Below are positions 51,326 through 60,917 of a stretch of 64,000 bases of DNA, piece after piece. The stretch spans positions 62,001 to 126,000 of the forward strand of contig CALDEM010000016.1 in the NCBI GenBank assembly GCA_937942435.1. Direction: 5' to 3'. The notes beneath the pieces were generated by a model. The model ran no database searches. It was not told the origin of the DNA and saw only the letters and a program-made list of their open reading frames with translations. The DNA is from an uncultured Saprospiraceae bacterium (GTDB lineage: Bacteria > Bacteroidota > Bacteroidia > Chitinophagales > Saprospiraceae). Within the stretch, counting starts at the first letter, position 1; each line of letters starts with the position of its first letter. The position numbers and the translations under genes were made by a program.

Positions 51326-52465
51326 TTACATCAGTTTTGACAAAACATTTGTGAGCAATTCTATATCTGCTTCAGTATTGTAGACATTTGGCGAGACTCT
51401 GATAGACTCTCCCCTATACGAGATGGATATTTTAGCAGCAGCAACCTTTCTCTTTATAGTATCCATATCAACTCCTACAGGAAGACCTATACCGAACAAA
51501 TGAGCCGCCATATGATTAGTTGGAGGCACCTTATAACCCCGACCTTCCAACCTAGTTAGCATAGGGTCAATAAGAGTTCTGCAATACTCTTGTGTCGCTG
51601 CTGGCGTCCACTCTATTAATTGAGATATAGCATCTTGTAACATGGGTATCTTGATGAAGTCTGGAGCCTCTCCCATCTCATATCTTCGTGCTCCTGAGCG
51701 ATACTCATCTTGATAGTCAGTGAGGTACTGAAAATCATCACTTCTGATCTTGTTCAACCAAGTTTCTTCAAACGGTTTTCCTTGATCAAACGCTTCTCCG
51801 ATATGAGCCATACCTATACCATATGGACCAAGCATCCATTTGTAAGAGGCAGTGATCAAAGCATCTGGTTTGACCCTGTCATGATCATATGGATATGCAC
51901 CTATAAACTGAGTGCCATCTAAGACAAACAAGCTACCCTTATCTTTACATCTATCACCTATGGCTTGAATATCAAACAAAGATCCATCACCCCATTGTAT
52001 AGGTGCCATAGCAACTACTAGAGTCTCTGAGTCAATGTTATCTATGACGCGCTCGGACCAATCAGAGCTGTCTTTTGGTTTGTCTACAATCACTACATCT
52101 AAACCTCTCTCTTTTGCTAGCCTTGACCAGATATAATAGTTACTCGGAAATTGCTCAGCGAGTAGCACTATTTTCTTTCTGCTGTTATTAGGAAGATTGT
52201 TTGCAACATTGGCTATCCCATAAGAAGCAGATGGGATAACAACAGATCTTGTCATATCAGTAGTACCGATCAGCTCTGCATGCAGTACTCTAAGTTTATC
52301 CACCTCATCGAAAAAATCATTTGTCGTAAGATCAGAAGGCATCCTCTTCTTTCTTAATCCTTGTATACCCGCTTCTTCAGATGATCTAAGCAGTGGAGAC
52401 ATATATGCTCCATTGATAAAGGTGACGTCATCTGATAAATTGAACTTGTCTTTCTGGCAAATCAT
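51326..52465 (-). CDS. Class V aminotransferase (Csd/kynureninase-like)
   Basis: A 379-residue PLP enzyme. INGAYMSPLL, SASYGIANVANNLP, AMAPIQWGDGSLFDIQAIG, VLDGTQFIGAYPYD and the PLP-lysine segment ALITASYKWMLGPYGIG mark the class V fold. A single-Cys desulfurase loop is not evident, so cysteine desulfurase activity is uncertain; related proteins include kynureninase-like and isopenicillin-N epimerase-like enzymes. It is monocistronic. Confidence 0.88.
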   Translation of the reverse strand: MICQKDKFNLSDDVTFINGAYMSPLLRSSEEAGIQGLRKKRMPSDLTTNDFFDEVDKLRVLHAELIGTTDMTRSVVIPSASYGIANVANNLPNNSRKKIVLLAEQFPSNYYIWSRLAKERGLDVVIVDKPKDSSDWSERVIDNIDSETLVVAMAPIQWGDGSLFDIQAIGDRCKDKGSLFVLDGTQFIGAYPYDHDRVKPDALITASYKWMLGPYGIGMAHIGEAFDQGKPFEETWLNKIRSDDFQYLTDYQDEYRSGARRYEMGEAPDFIKIPMLQDAISQLIEWTPAATQEYCRTLIDPMLTRLEGRGYKVPPTNHMAAHLFGIGLPVGVDMDTIKRKVAAAKISISYRGESIRVSPNVYNTEADIELLTNVLSKLM

Positions 52466-52662
52466 ATTAAAATAATTGATAATAAATGTAACAATAGCGG
52501 ATGAAAAGCATACCTAAATCATGGAGTCTCCTCAAATACCATGTTAATGCAACCTATCTTACTCATTCCTTAGGGTATACTCTCGGGGTTATGTACTAAA
52601 AATGGGTTTCTTTTGTTCTATCACAAGAAGTAAAGGGACTTCTTGGGTGAACTTAATCCTGT

Positions 52663-53010
52663 ATGAACAAAACATTGCTATTAGCTACATGCTTCTTAGT
52701 TATGCTTTTCACAAGTTGTGAAGAGTATGGTGTCCAACTTAGGATCCAAAATAACAGCCAATTTGACTTTAAAGAGGTTTCAGTGAATAATGTAACTTTT
52801 GGGGCATTAAGTCAAAATAAGCAATCACACTATATTCCATTTGAAAACATCTATGCAAAGGAGTTCGTCCAAGTCGTAATCAATGACAAAGTCATAAAAT
52901 TGGTCCCAGAAACATATCATCAAGATCACTTTCGCACCACTGGAAATTATACTTATGTCATTGATATAGTCAACGAGAAGTACATCTCTATAAACTTCAA
53001 GACTGATTAA
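52663..53010 (+). CDS. Small lipoprotein of unknown function
   Basis: A 115-residue lipoprotein: MNKTLLLATCFLVMLF then lipobox FTSC at residue 19. The mature part is a beta-sandwich-like sequence (VQLRIQNNSQFDFKEVSVNNVTFG ends with a tyrosine-rich YTYVIDIVNEKYISINF). The opening resembles small Bacteroidota lipoproteins with an immunoglobulin-like fold. No partner is evident; the nitrilase gene follows after 105 bases. Confidence 0.75.
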   Translation: MNKTLLLATCFLVMLFTSCEEYGVQLRIQNNSQFDFKEVSVNNVTFGALSQNKQSHYIPFENIYAKEFVQVVINDKVIKLVPETYHQDHFRTTGNYTYVIDIVNEKYISINFKTD

Positions 53011-53115
53011 TCTAAGATCCTGTCTCTACTTAAAACACTTACACTCCACCTGTCTTAAAGCCCACGATAACAAAGTCTAATCTACTTATTTCACTAAATC
53101 TCAATACCTTTCAGT

Positions 53116-54042
53116 ATGAGAGTAGCTATAATCCAAGATGGGCCGGTATATCTTGATGCCCAAGCAACATTAGAGAAAACCATCTCTTTCATAAAAGATG
53201 CTTCAAGTGAAAAAGCGGACCTTATTGTTTTTGGTGAAAACTGGTTCTCAGGTTATCCGGTCTGGTTAGATGTCTGTTCTGATGTCAATTTATGGGATCA
53301 TGAACCTGTTAAGCAGGTCTGGCAAAAGACCTTTGAACAGGGCTTGAGTACTGAGTCTAAGATAATGACCCAGTTGCAAGAAGCTATAAAAGATGCTGGT
53401 ATATATGTCATCATGGGAGCTAATGAGCCCATCACAAGTGGCAAAGGCAATGGAACTATATACAATACTATATATACCTTTGATCCAGAGGGTAAGCTGA
53501 TCAATCATCATCGAAAGCTCATGCCAACCTACACTGAAAAGCTCGTGCATGGCTTAGGCGACGGAGCTGGGCTCAATGTCCTAGATACTCCACACGGAAG
53601 GGTTGGCTCTTTAATCTGTTGGGAACACTGGATGCCACTTACGAGACAAGCCATGCATGATGAAGGAGAAGATCTTCACATAGCTCTATGGCCGTTTGCA
53701 AAAGAGTTACACCAGCTAGCCAGCAGGCATTATGCCCATGAAGGTAGATGTCATGTTATTGCTGTAGGACAAGTTATGAATCAGAGTGAATTACCTGAAC
53801 AACTAAGACTAAGCAATCAGATCAACGTACCGGATTCTGGATTGATACTGCGAGGTGGATGTGCGGTTTATGGGCCTGATGGAAGTGTCATTCAGGCTCC
53901 TGTTTACGACACTAGAGAAGTTATATATGTCAATCTCGATCTTAAAAAAGGATTATCTGAGCGTATGAACCTCTCTGTATCTGGTCATTACCAACGAGAT
54001 GATGTGTTTGATCTTACCGTAAATAGGAGAAGAAAAGCTTAG
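53116..54042 (+). CDS. Nitrilase-family carbon-nitrogen hydrolase
   Basis: A 308-residue nitrilase-superfamily protein with the full catalytic set: Glu41 (FGENWFSGYP), Lys134 (HHRKLMPTYTEK) and Cys168 (SLICWEHWMPL). CWEH and the FSGYP turn match branch 1, true aliphatic or aryl nitrilases, rather than amidases. It would convert a nitrile to an acid and ammonia. The ammonium transporter and PII genes lie 470 bases downstream, which fits nitrogen use but is only positional evidence. Confidence 0.92.
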   Translation: MRVAIIQDGPVYLDAQATLEKTISFIKDASSEKADLIVFGENWFSGYPVWLDVCSDVNLWDHEPVKQVWQKTFEQGLSTESKIMTQLQEAIKDAGIYVIMGANEPITSGKGNGTIYNTIYTFDPEGKLINHHRKLMPTYTEKLVHGLGDGAGLNVLDTPHGRVGSLICWEHWMPLTRQAMHDEGEDLHIALWPFAKELHQLASRHYAHEGRCHVIAVGQVMNQSELPEQLRLSNQINVPDSGLILRGGCAVYGPDGSVIQAPVYDTREVIYVNLDLKKGLSERMNLSVSGHYQRDDVFDLTVNRRRKA

Positions 54043-54512
54043 CCGTACGATTTTGGGACAATTGGGCTTTTCATCCATATCTGAATTATTTCCTGTTTAA
54101 AAGCCAATAAGATGAATTCTGATCTAAGAATACTTAACAAATGGGCTAATACAAGGATGTCTGTAATGAGCCGATCTAAACCTGCACTCTTAATATACTA
54201 GGCTATAATCGCCAGTTATTGAATATTGGCAAACTATAGCACACTGTTATCCCTTTGCTATTAGAAGACGCACGTCGGTTGAAAGCTCAGCATTTACTCA
54301 ATATGTTGTTCGGGCTTTATCACAACATTTATACTTTCTGTTTGATCAAAGTCCATGATGTAGTAAGCTATCTTATGAAAAGAGGTGTTATTAAGATATG
54401 TAGACCTATCCACATAGTTACTCACGAGCTGTTAAAAACTTCAATGAGCCATATTGTCTAAAACGTATCCTGTTTCTTAATTTACCTTCTTTAAGTCATT
54501 AGGAAAAAGATC
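54043..54512. other. Gap upstream of amt with a two-stem inverted repeat
   Basis: 470 bases without a credible gene. At 54202-54240 GCTATA and TATAGC enclose GCCAGT and ATTGGC, so an imperfect 39-base hairpin of two stems can form. A bulged pair TTGGGCTTTT / AAAAGCCAA lies at about 54063-54106. I see no convincing sigma-54 site. The spacer must carry the amt promoter and may hold a nitrogen-responsive leader (inference). Confidence 0.4.
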
Positions 54513-55766
54513 ATGGAAGAATTATCTCAAATTGTCGTCCAACAGGGCGAGAACATCAAAGCTATTGATACCGTCTGGGTCGCACTTTGTGCCGCACTTA
54601 TATTCCAGATGGAAGGCGGCTTTGCTTTATTAGAAGCCGGATTCATCAGGGGCAAAAATGCCATGAGCATCATTGCTAAAGTTCTCATAGATATCATGTT
54701 TGGCGGATTAGCATTTTACATTATCGGTTTTGGCATGGCATACGGTGTATCCAATGGATACTTTGCTACTGGCTTTGGCATCATGGACGGAGATTTAGGC
54801 CTAGGCCTTACAGTAAGCAATAAGCTTTTCTGGTTCATACAGTTGGGATTTGCAATAGCGGCTATCTCAATCGTTTCAGGAGCTGTTGCGGAGCGTATGC
54901 GAGTGATCGCTTACATCTTCTATGTCCTCGTATTCTGTGCTGTACTCTACCCTCTAGCAGCTAACTGGGTTTGGAATCCAAATGGCTGGCTCGCTAATAT
55001 GGGTTTTAACGATTTTGCTGGGTCGGCCGCAGTACATGCTATGGGTGGATTTGGTGCTTTGGCTGCTGCAATCGTCCTTGGACCTCGATTGGGCAAATAC
55101 AATAAGGATGGATCTATCACTCCAATACCTGGACATAACTTACCATTAGCCGCGGTCGGTGCATTTATCCTATGGTTTGGTTGGTTTGGGTTTAATCCGG
55201 GATCAACTCTTGGAGCTGTAGGCAACTGGGAGCTCATCGGCACGGTAGCTGTCAATACTTTTCTTGCATCCGCAGCCGGAGGTGTCGCTACTATGGCTTA
55301 TACCAAGTTAGTCTATGGATTAGTAGATATCACGATGGTGATCAACGGTGTCTTGGCAGGACTAGTAGCTATAACAGCTGGATGTAATGTTGTAGGTCCT
55401 AATAGTGCTATTATGATCGGACTGATAGCAGGCGTACTAGTAGATGTCGCAGTTGTCTTTTTTGATAAGATCAAAATAGATGATCCTGTTGGAGCGATAG
55501 CAGTTCACGGGATTAATGGATTATGGGGGACAATCGCAGTTGGACTATTTGCTACAGAAACGGGATTGTTTACAACAGGTAGCGCTGGTCAGTTAGGCGT
55601 TCAGACTATTGGTGTTGTAGCCATCGCGGCATTTTCATTTATAACGACATACTTAGTTTTTACAATCATAAAAATGACCATTGGTGTAAGGGTCTCTCGC
55701 GAAGAAGAGCTTGCTGGCCAAGATGCGGTTGCTTATGGAGTCGAAGCATATTCTACATTTGAATAA
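54513..55766 (+). CDS. amt: Ammonium transporter Amt
   Basis: A 417-residue Amt/MEP channel with eleven helices. VALCAALIFQMEGGFALLEAGF, AVHAMGGFGALAAAIVLG (first pore His region), WFGWFGFNPGST and IAVHGINGLWGTIAVGLF (second pore His) match the family. It carries ammonium through the inner membrane. The PII gene follows after 18 bases, the classical amt-glnK pair, where PII plugs the channel. AGGAAAAAG before the ATG is a weak ribosome site. Confidence 0.97.
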   Translation: MEELSQIVVQQGENIKAIDTVWVALCAALIFQMEGGFALLEAGFIRGKNAMSIIAKVLIDIMFGGLAFYIIGFGMAYGVSNGYFATGFGIMDGDLGLGLTVSNKLFWFIQLGFAIAAISIVSGAVAERMRVIAYIFYVLVFCAVLYPLAANWVWNPNGWLANMGFNDFAGSAAVHAMGGFGALAAAIVLGPRLGKYNKDGSITPIPGHNLPLAAVGAFILWFGWFGFNPGSTLGAVGNWELIGTVAVNTFLASAAGGVATMAYTKLVYGLVDITMVINGVLAGLVAITAGCNVVGPNSAIMIGLIAGVLVDVAVVFFDKIKIDDPVGAIAVHGINGLWGTIAVGLFATETGLFTTGSAGQLGVQTIGVVAIAAFSFITTYLVFTIIKMTIGVRVSREEELAGQDAVAYGVEAYSTFE

Positions 55767-55784
55767 ACCTTACAATTAAAAGAA

Positions 55785-56126
55785 ATGAAAAAAGTAGAAG
55801 CAATTATAAAGCCATCAAAAGTCAGTGCGATTCAAGCGGGACTTAAAGAGGCAGACATACCATGTTTTACGGTTATTCCTGTCAAAGGATCAGGTCTTCA
55901 GAAGAGCTATTCTGAGAAATACAGAGGAACTGAAAGAACAATGGTCCTGCAGACAAGAGTCATGATCATGTGTATCATCAGCGATGAGAACCTTGATAAG
56001 TGCGTAGATGTCATACTAGAGCATGCATCTGACGGTGTGGTAGGTGATGGAAAGATATTTATCTATGATGTACAAGATGCTATAAGGATAAGCACCAAGG
56101 TTAGAGGGAATGAGGCGATAAGATAG
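55785..56126 (+). CDS. glnB: PII nitrogen regulator with atypical T-loop
   Basis: A 113-residue GlnB/GlnK fold protein. KKVEAIIKPSKVSAIQ, Gln39, VGDGKIFIYD with Lys90, and Arg101 keep the nucleotide site. Aligned without gaps to E. coli GlnB, Tyr51 (the uridylylation site) is Arg, Lys58 is Arg, Lys85 is Val and Arg103 is Ser. It cannot be uridylylated at position 51 as the E. coli protein is, and 2-oxoglutarate/ATP control may differ. It is cotranscribed with amt and probably gates it. Confidence 0.93.
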   Translation: MKKVEAIIKPSKVSAIQAGLKEADIPCFTVIPVKGSGLQKSYSEKYRGTERTMVLQTRVMIMCIISDENLDKCVDVILEHASDGVVGDGKIFIYDVQDAIRISTKVRGNEAIR

Positions 56127-56155
56127 TATATTGTCTAAAGTCTAAACCCAATCAA

Positions 56156-57472
56156 ATGTCAAAACAAAGGTACTGGTCAATTACTGTTGCAATAGCAGGA
56201 TTCTTATTTGGTTTTGATACTGTTGTTATATCAGGAGCTAATCTTCCTATTAAAGAACTTTGGAATACTTCTCCATGGTTTCATGGCACCTTTATCATGT
56301 CTATGGCATTATGGGGTACAGTGGTTGGAGCATTGTTGGGTGGTATACCAAGTCAACGTTTGGGTAGAAAAAACACGCTGATCTGGATTGGTGTTCTTTT
56401 CTCATTGTCAGCTATCGGTTCTGCCATTGCTTGGGATCCATATAGTTTTTCATTTTTTAGATTTATAGGTGGTTTGGGTGTAGGCGCATCTTCGGTTGCA
56501 GCTCCAACCTACATCTCTGAGATCTCAAATAAGAATAATCGCGGGCGACTGGTTATCCTTTATCAGTTCATGATTGTATTTGGGATCTTTATCGCCTTCT
56601 TTTCTAATTATCTTTTACAAGGTGTAGGTGGCGCAAATGACTGGAGATGGATGATGGGTATCGAAGCCCTACCGGCTATCATCTATACACTAATGATAAT
56701 GGGTGTTCCTAAGAGTCCGAGATGGCTCATTACCAAAAAGAATGATATCGAAGAAGCACGTCATGTATTAAGCGTGATGGAAGTAGATGATATCGACCTT
56801 GAGGTTAAGAACATACAAGAAGCGGCTACTCATACAACCGAAAAAATTGATTTCAACAAATATTCTAAGCCATTGGCATTGGCATTTATGTTGGCTTTTT
56901 TCAATCAGTTATCTGGGATCAACTTTGTGCTATACTACGCGGCCGAGATACTAGGCAATGCTGGAATGACATCAGAAGAATCACTTTTCAATTCTATTTT
57001 GATAGGTGGCATCAATCTCGTTTTTACATTTGTCGGGATGTATCTGATAGATCGGGCAGGTCGTAAGAGATTGATGATTATAGGATCTTTGGGCTACATC
57101 CTTGGATTGGGTATGGTGGCTTTTGCATTTTATACAGGAGCAAGTTCTTCTTTTTTGATGGTGTTCTTATTGTTGTTTATTGCAGCACATGCCATAGGGC
57201 AAGGTGCAGTTATATGGGTCTTTATATCCGAGATATTTCCTACGAGTGTTAGAGCCTATGGACAAGCTTGGGGATCAGGCACACACTGGGTCTTTGCAGC
57301 AATTATAACTTTAGTCGCGGCACCTGTGCAAGCTTGGGTAGGTGCCAACCCTTGGCCCATATTCGCTTTTTTAGCGGGGATGATGATATTACAATTAATC
57401 TGGGTTTTGGTATGGATGCCCGAGACCAAAGGAGTTAGTCTGGAGGAGCTGAGCAAACGACTTATAAAATAA
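56156..57472 (+). CDS. MFS sugar transporter (sugar porter family)
   Basis: A 438-residue 12-helix protein. GFLFGFDTVVISGA, GGIPSQRLGRKNTL, RFIGGLGVGASSVAAPTYISEI, VPKSPRWLI, QLSGINFVLYYA and PETKGVSLEEL are the standard sugar-porter motifs, including the conserved Arg and Glu on the loops. It takes up a sugar with protons or sodium; the substrate is not resolved. It follows glnB by 29 bases and might be read through. Confidence 0.95.
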   Translation: MSKQRYWSITVAIAGFLFGFDTVVISGANLPIKELWNTSPWFHGTFIMSMALWGTVVGALLGGIPSQRLGRKNTLIWIGVLFSLSAIGSAIAWDPYSFSFFRFIGGLGVGASSVAAPTYISEISNKNNRGRLVILYQFMIVFGIFIAFFSNYLLQGVGGANDWRWMMGIEALPAIIYTLMIMGVPKSPRWLITKKNDIEEARHVLSVMEVDDIDLEVKNIQEAATHTTEKIDFNKYSKPLALAFMLAFFNQLSGINFVLYYAAEILGNAGMTSEESLFNSILIGGINLVFTFVGMYLIDRAGRKRLMIIGSLGYILGLGMVAFAFYTGASSSFLMVFLLLFIAAHAIGQGAVIWVFISEIFPTSVRAYGQAWGSGTHWVFAAIITLVAAPVQAWVGANPWPIFAFLAGMMILQLIWVLVWMPETKGVSLEELSKRLIK

Positions 57473-57499
57473 GGCACCTTTAAGAGGATTACCCGCTCA

Positions 57500-58468
57500 T
57501 TAACTATTAGCAAAGATCTGCTGATAGCCGTCTCGTATTTCGTATTTGATCACGCCAGCATTTTCTAATCGATCAAGATAACCGATCAACATGATCATGG
57601 CGGGCATATGAAAGCGCCCTTCGTACAAAGCGTTAAATATATCTATAAAGCTTGATTGGCCTGACTTTATAAGCTCATAACAATGCTTAGTTCTTTCATC
57701 TATACGTGTCACTTGACGATTGATAACGTCATGGGCGTTTTCAAATATCTCGTAGTGACCTGGATACACCTTTTTGATATCAAAGCGAAGCAAGCGTTCA
57801 TAGGAGTCCATCATCTCAAGTATACCCTTGTTTCTCTTTGTCATATCCTCTCGTGATGGCTCAATCACTGGTGTTGGTGTTATCCTAAGCAACATATCAG
57901 CTGAGATATAATCGCCATTGAGAGGGTTAAAGAAAGTACTTTGAGAACTACTATGTCCTGGCATATAGACGCATTGCCATCGCGTATCATTGATGTCAAG
58001 TTGGCCATCGCTTTCATATATATCTAATAGATCTTCACTGATTGGTTCCCATACCTTTTTGACATCCCCCATCATCTCCTCATAGCCTTGCTTGATCAAG
58101 TCACTTAAGTTTGGATCAAAAAAAGACAAGAGAGTCGGTAACATCAGCTTTTCTCTGATAGACCACATCTCATCTGGATTGATAGCCCAATCTTTAACTA
58201 GTTCTGAGACCCATACACGAGCATTAGCTTCTGACCCTATGCGTTGTGCCATACCCATATGGTCTACGTGAGCATGAGTGATGATGATCCTATCGACATC
58301 GTTTATGACTAAGCCCTGTTCTTTAAGACCTGACTTAAGTGCGGCATAAGAGGCATCTGTATTCTCTCCACTATCTATCAGTACAACTTCATCTCCTTTC
58401 AGAAGATATGCATTGACAGTTTTCATCCCAAACAAAGTGGGTAACTCTATCCTATGTATCTCACTCAC
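57500..58468 (-). CDS. MBL-fold metallo-hydrolase
   Basis: A 322-residue metallo-beta-lactamase-fold protein. IITHAHVDHMGMAQ is the HxHxDH site, VYMPGHSSSQST the third His, ISADMLL the bridging Asp and VYPGHYEIFENA the last His. A C-terminal winged-helix-like extension (about 250-322) resembles the LACTB2 type. Candidate activities are thioester hydrolysis or RNA cleavage, unresolved. It is 74 bases from the tryptophanase gene on the same strand. Confidence 0.92.
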   Translation of the reverse strand: MSEIHRIELPTLFGMKTVNAYLLKGDEVVLIDSGENTDASYAALKSGLKEQGLVINDVDRIIITHAHVDHMGMAQRIGSEANARVWVSELVKDWAINPDEMWSIREKLMLPTLLSFFDPNLSDLIKQGYEEMMGDVKKVWEPISEDLLDIYESDGQLDINDTRWQCVYMPGHSSSQSTFFNPLNGDYISADMLLRITPTPVIEPSREDMTKRNKGILEMMDSYERLLRFDIKKVYPGHYEIFENAHDVINRQVTRIDERTKHCYELIKSGQSSFIDIFNALYEGRFHMPAMIMLIGYLDRLENAGVIKYEIRDGYQQIFANS

Positions 58469-58542
58469 GATCTTATATGCTCTATTGTGAGTGCGAGTTT
58501 ACTGATAGTTCTTGAAGAAAGTGATCGAGAGATAGAGATTAA

Positions 58543-59928
58543 TTAGCCCTTTTCTATCCGAGCTAACTCTACTGTAAAATGACGCAGTATATCAGCTTGC
58601 TTTACGATGCTCAATCCTGACTTAAGCGTTGCACACTTCTCTTTGATATTGGCCATGGTTGCTGCCACATAGTCCATATGCGATCTGCTATAGACTCTTC
58701 TAGGTATGGCTAACCGCAGCAGTTCCATCTCTGGGAATCGCTCTTCTCCAGTTACTGGGTCTTTGTCTGCGAGCAAAGTGCCTATCTCAACACCTCTGAC
58801 ACCTCCTTCTACATAAGCTTCTACTCCAAGTAACTGAGCTGGAAACTCGCTCTGCGGCACTCGCGGCAGCATCCTTTTTGCATCTATATATAGTGCATGA
58901 CCACCTACAGGATCTTGTATCGGGATATCGTACTCTTTGAGTTTTTGACCCAAGTAAGCCACCTGCTTGATTCTATCGTTCAGATAATCATATTCTATTC
59001 CTTCTTTTAACCCTTCAGCAAGAGCGCCCATAGCTCTCCCACTCATACCACCATAAGTGATAAAACCCTCATAGATAATTGTAAATTGCCCTAAGCGTTC
59101 ATACAGTTTTTCATCATTGAGTGCTATAAAACCACCGATGTTTACTAAGCCATCTTTCTTCGCACTCATCCAAACTACAGATACGTTATCAAACATATCA
59201 GTGACGATCTCTCTGATTGATTTATCTACATATTCTGCCTCTCTGGTTTTTATAAAGTATGCATTCTCCGCATAACGAGCGATATCCATATAAACAGGGA
59301 TATCATGCTTCTGTGATACTGACATGACTTCTTTTATATTCTTCATGGAGACAGGTTGTCCTCCAACGGTATTACAAGTCACTGTTATATTTATAAAAGG
59401 GATACGATCACGCCCATAATTTTTGATTACTGATTCTAACTTTTCGATATCGATATTTCCTTTAAAGGGATGATCGAGACTTGTGTCAAATGCTTCTTTT
59501 ATAGTACAATCAACTGCTGTAGCTTTTCTAAATTCTATATGCCCTTTGGTTGTATCAAAGTGAGCATTGCCAGGCACAACATCTCCTTCTTTGACAACAG
59601 CAGAGAAGAGAATATTCTCTGCTGCTCTCCCTTGGTGCGTAGGCGCTACATAATCAAAGCCCATGATATCCTTTACAGATCTGATCAACTTAAAGTATGA
59701 TTCTGATCCTGCATAACTCTCATCACCCAGCATGATCTCAGACCACTGCTGCTCACTCATGGCTCCTGTGCCAGAGTCAGTCATCAAATCAACAACTACC
59801 CAGTCACTGTGTAGATTAAAGAGATTATAACTTACTTCTGCGATCTTCTTTGATCGCTCTTCCTTTGTCTTAAAGTATACTGGTTCTACAACTTTAGTTT
59901 TATATGGAGGTATATGAGGCAATCTCAT
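58543..59928 (-). CDS. tnaA: Tryptophanase TnaA
   Basis: A 461-residue PLP beta-eliminating lyase. The PLP lysine is Lys258 (MSAKKDGLVNIGG). The enzyme is told from tyrosine phenol-lyase by Asp125 in FDTTKGH, the Ile in GVRGVEIGTLL where phenol-lyase has Arg, and His450 in LRHFT where phenol-lyase has Phe. It splits tryptophan to indole, pyruvate and ammonia. ATG 59928 starts the family-like MRLPHIPPYK; an upstream frame start at 60012 is not supported. No tnaC-like leader is evident. Confidence 0.94.
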   Translation of the reverse strand: MRLPHIPPYKTKVVEPVYFKTKEERSKKIAEVSYNLFNLHSDWVVVDLMTDSGTGAMSEQQWSEIMLGDESYAGSESYFKLIRSVKDIMGFDYVAPTHQGRAAENILFSAVVKEGDVVPGNAHFDTTKGHIEFRKATAVDCTIKEAFDTSLDHPFKGNIDIEKLESVIKNYGRDRIPFINITVTCNTVGGQPVSMKNIKEVMSVSQKHDIPVYMDIARYAENAYFIKTREAEYVDKSIREIVTDMFDNVSVVWMSAKKDGLVNIGGFIALNDEKLYERLGQFTIIYEGFITYGGMSGRAMGALAEGLKEGIEYDYLNDRIKQVAYLGQKLKEYDIPIQDPVGGHALYIDAKRMLPRVPQSEFPAQLLGVEAYVEGGVRGVEIGTLLADKDPVTGEERFPEMELLRLAIPRRVYSRSHMDYVAATMANIKEKCATLKSGLSIVKQADILRHFTVELARIEKG

Positions 59929-60086
59929 AAGACTAATATTTATTATAATTGAGTAATAATGGAAAACTGCCCTATAGGCATAATTATGCTGATGGCTCAG
60001 CTCAGAGAGCAAAATAGAATGGGTCTCTTCTTTTGATATGTCGATATGTAGACTCGTACATGCTGAGCTAAGGTAGCACTATATTA

Positions 60087-60917
60087 TTACAATCGATCTT
60101 TAAGGTATGCATAGGTACTCACACGCAAACCAATCTTAATCCATACGATCAGTTGCTGGATAACAAACAGTAGAAAAACGCCAATCGTCGTAGATAAAAA
60201 AGTCCAATCATCGACGAAGCTGTGCATGAGATAGAGAAACGCTAACAACACAAAAAATAAAAAAAGTACTGGTAGACACTTCCACGTTTTTGTTATGCTC
60301 TTTTTTATCCCTTTCCACAAAGCAGAACCTACTTTCTCTTGATCACGTATAACAAGTACTTTGCAAAAGCTAGAAGCCACAAATATAAATATAGATCCAA
60401 ATGACCAAAGCACCACCATAGCAATACCTCCCCATAATATAGGCTCTTCAGATGGCAAATGCTCCATCCAATATCTAATCTTACTTAAGTAAGGTCCCCA
60501 GACAAGAGTGCTCCAGATTATAAAAATAAAGGACATGATGAAACCTATCATCAGCATCCTAAAAAAGTAAGTCGACCCTCCTATCCATATACTTACTTTG
60601 TCATATCCATTGATCAGCGAATGCCAAATACCCCCGTGCACAAAGGCGGCTACGATGAGATAAACAATAACCATCCATCTGACTTGACCAAGCAAGGGAG
60701 AGAGCGATGCGCCATGGGTGTTTAGCAGGTCGTTGATAACCATATGTGCATCGCCTACTTTCAGTCCTTCTAAAGAAAGTGAGTTGCCTATCGAAGCGCC
60801 AAATACTTGATATACTTGCAACCCAATAGTCATAGCCAGAATAAGTTGTATCGCATAAACGATAGACACCAAACGAGGATTTTCAAATCCTCTCTTTATA
60901 ATCTGCATCAAGCCCAT
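60087..60917 (-). CDS. Six-helix membrane protein coupled to M1 peptidase
   Basis: A 276-residue protein from the ATG at 60917 (which overlaps the stop of the peptidase gene as ATGA). About six helices, with IVYAIQLILAMTIGLQVYQVF at the start and a two-residue-charged cytoplasmic turn. No family recognised; a four-helix DUF4013-like membrane protein is a possibility. The tight coupling suggests that it works with, or helps insert, the peptidase. Confidence 0.75.
   Translation of the reverse strand: MGLMQIIKRGFENPRLVSIVYAIQLILAMTIGLQVYQVFGASIGNSLSLEGLKVGDAHMVINDLLNTHGASLSPLLGQVRWMVIVYLIVAAFVHGGIWHSLINGYDKVSIWIGGSTYFFRMLMIGFIMSFIFIIWSTLVWGPYLSKIRYWMEHLPSEEPILWGGIAMVVLWSFGSIFIFVASSFCKVLVIRDQEKVGSALWKGIKKSITKTWKCLPVLFLFFVLLAFLYLMHSFVDDWTFLSTTIGVFLLFVIQQLIVWIKIGLRVSTYAYLKDRL

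Noticed and set aside
54255-54461. 68-codon frame upstream of amt
   Set aside because: No recognisable motif, and it covers part of a spacer that should hold the amt promoter.
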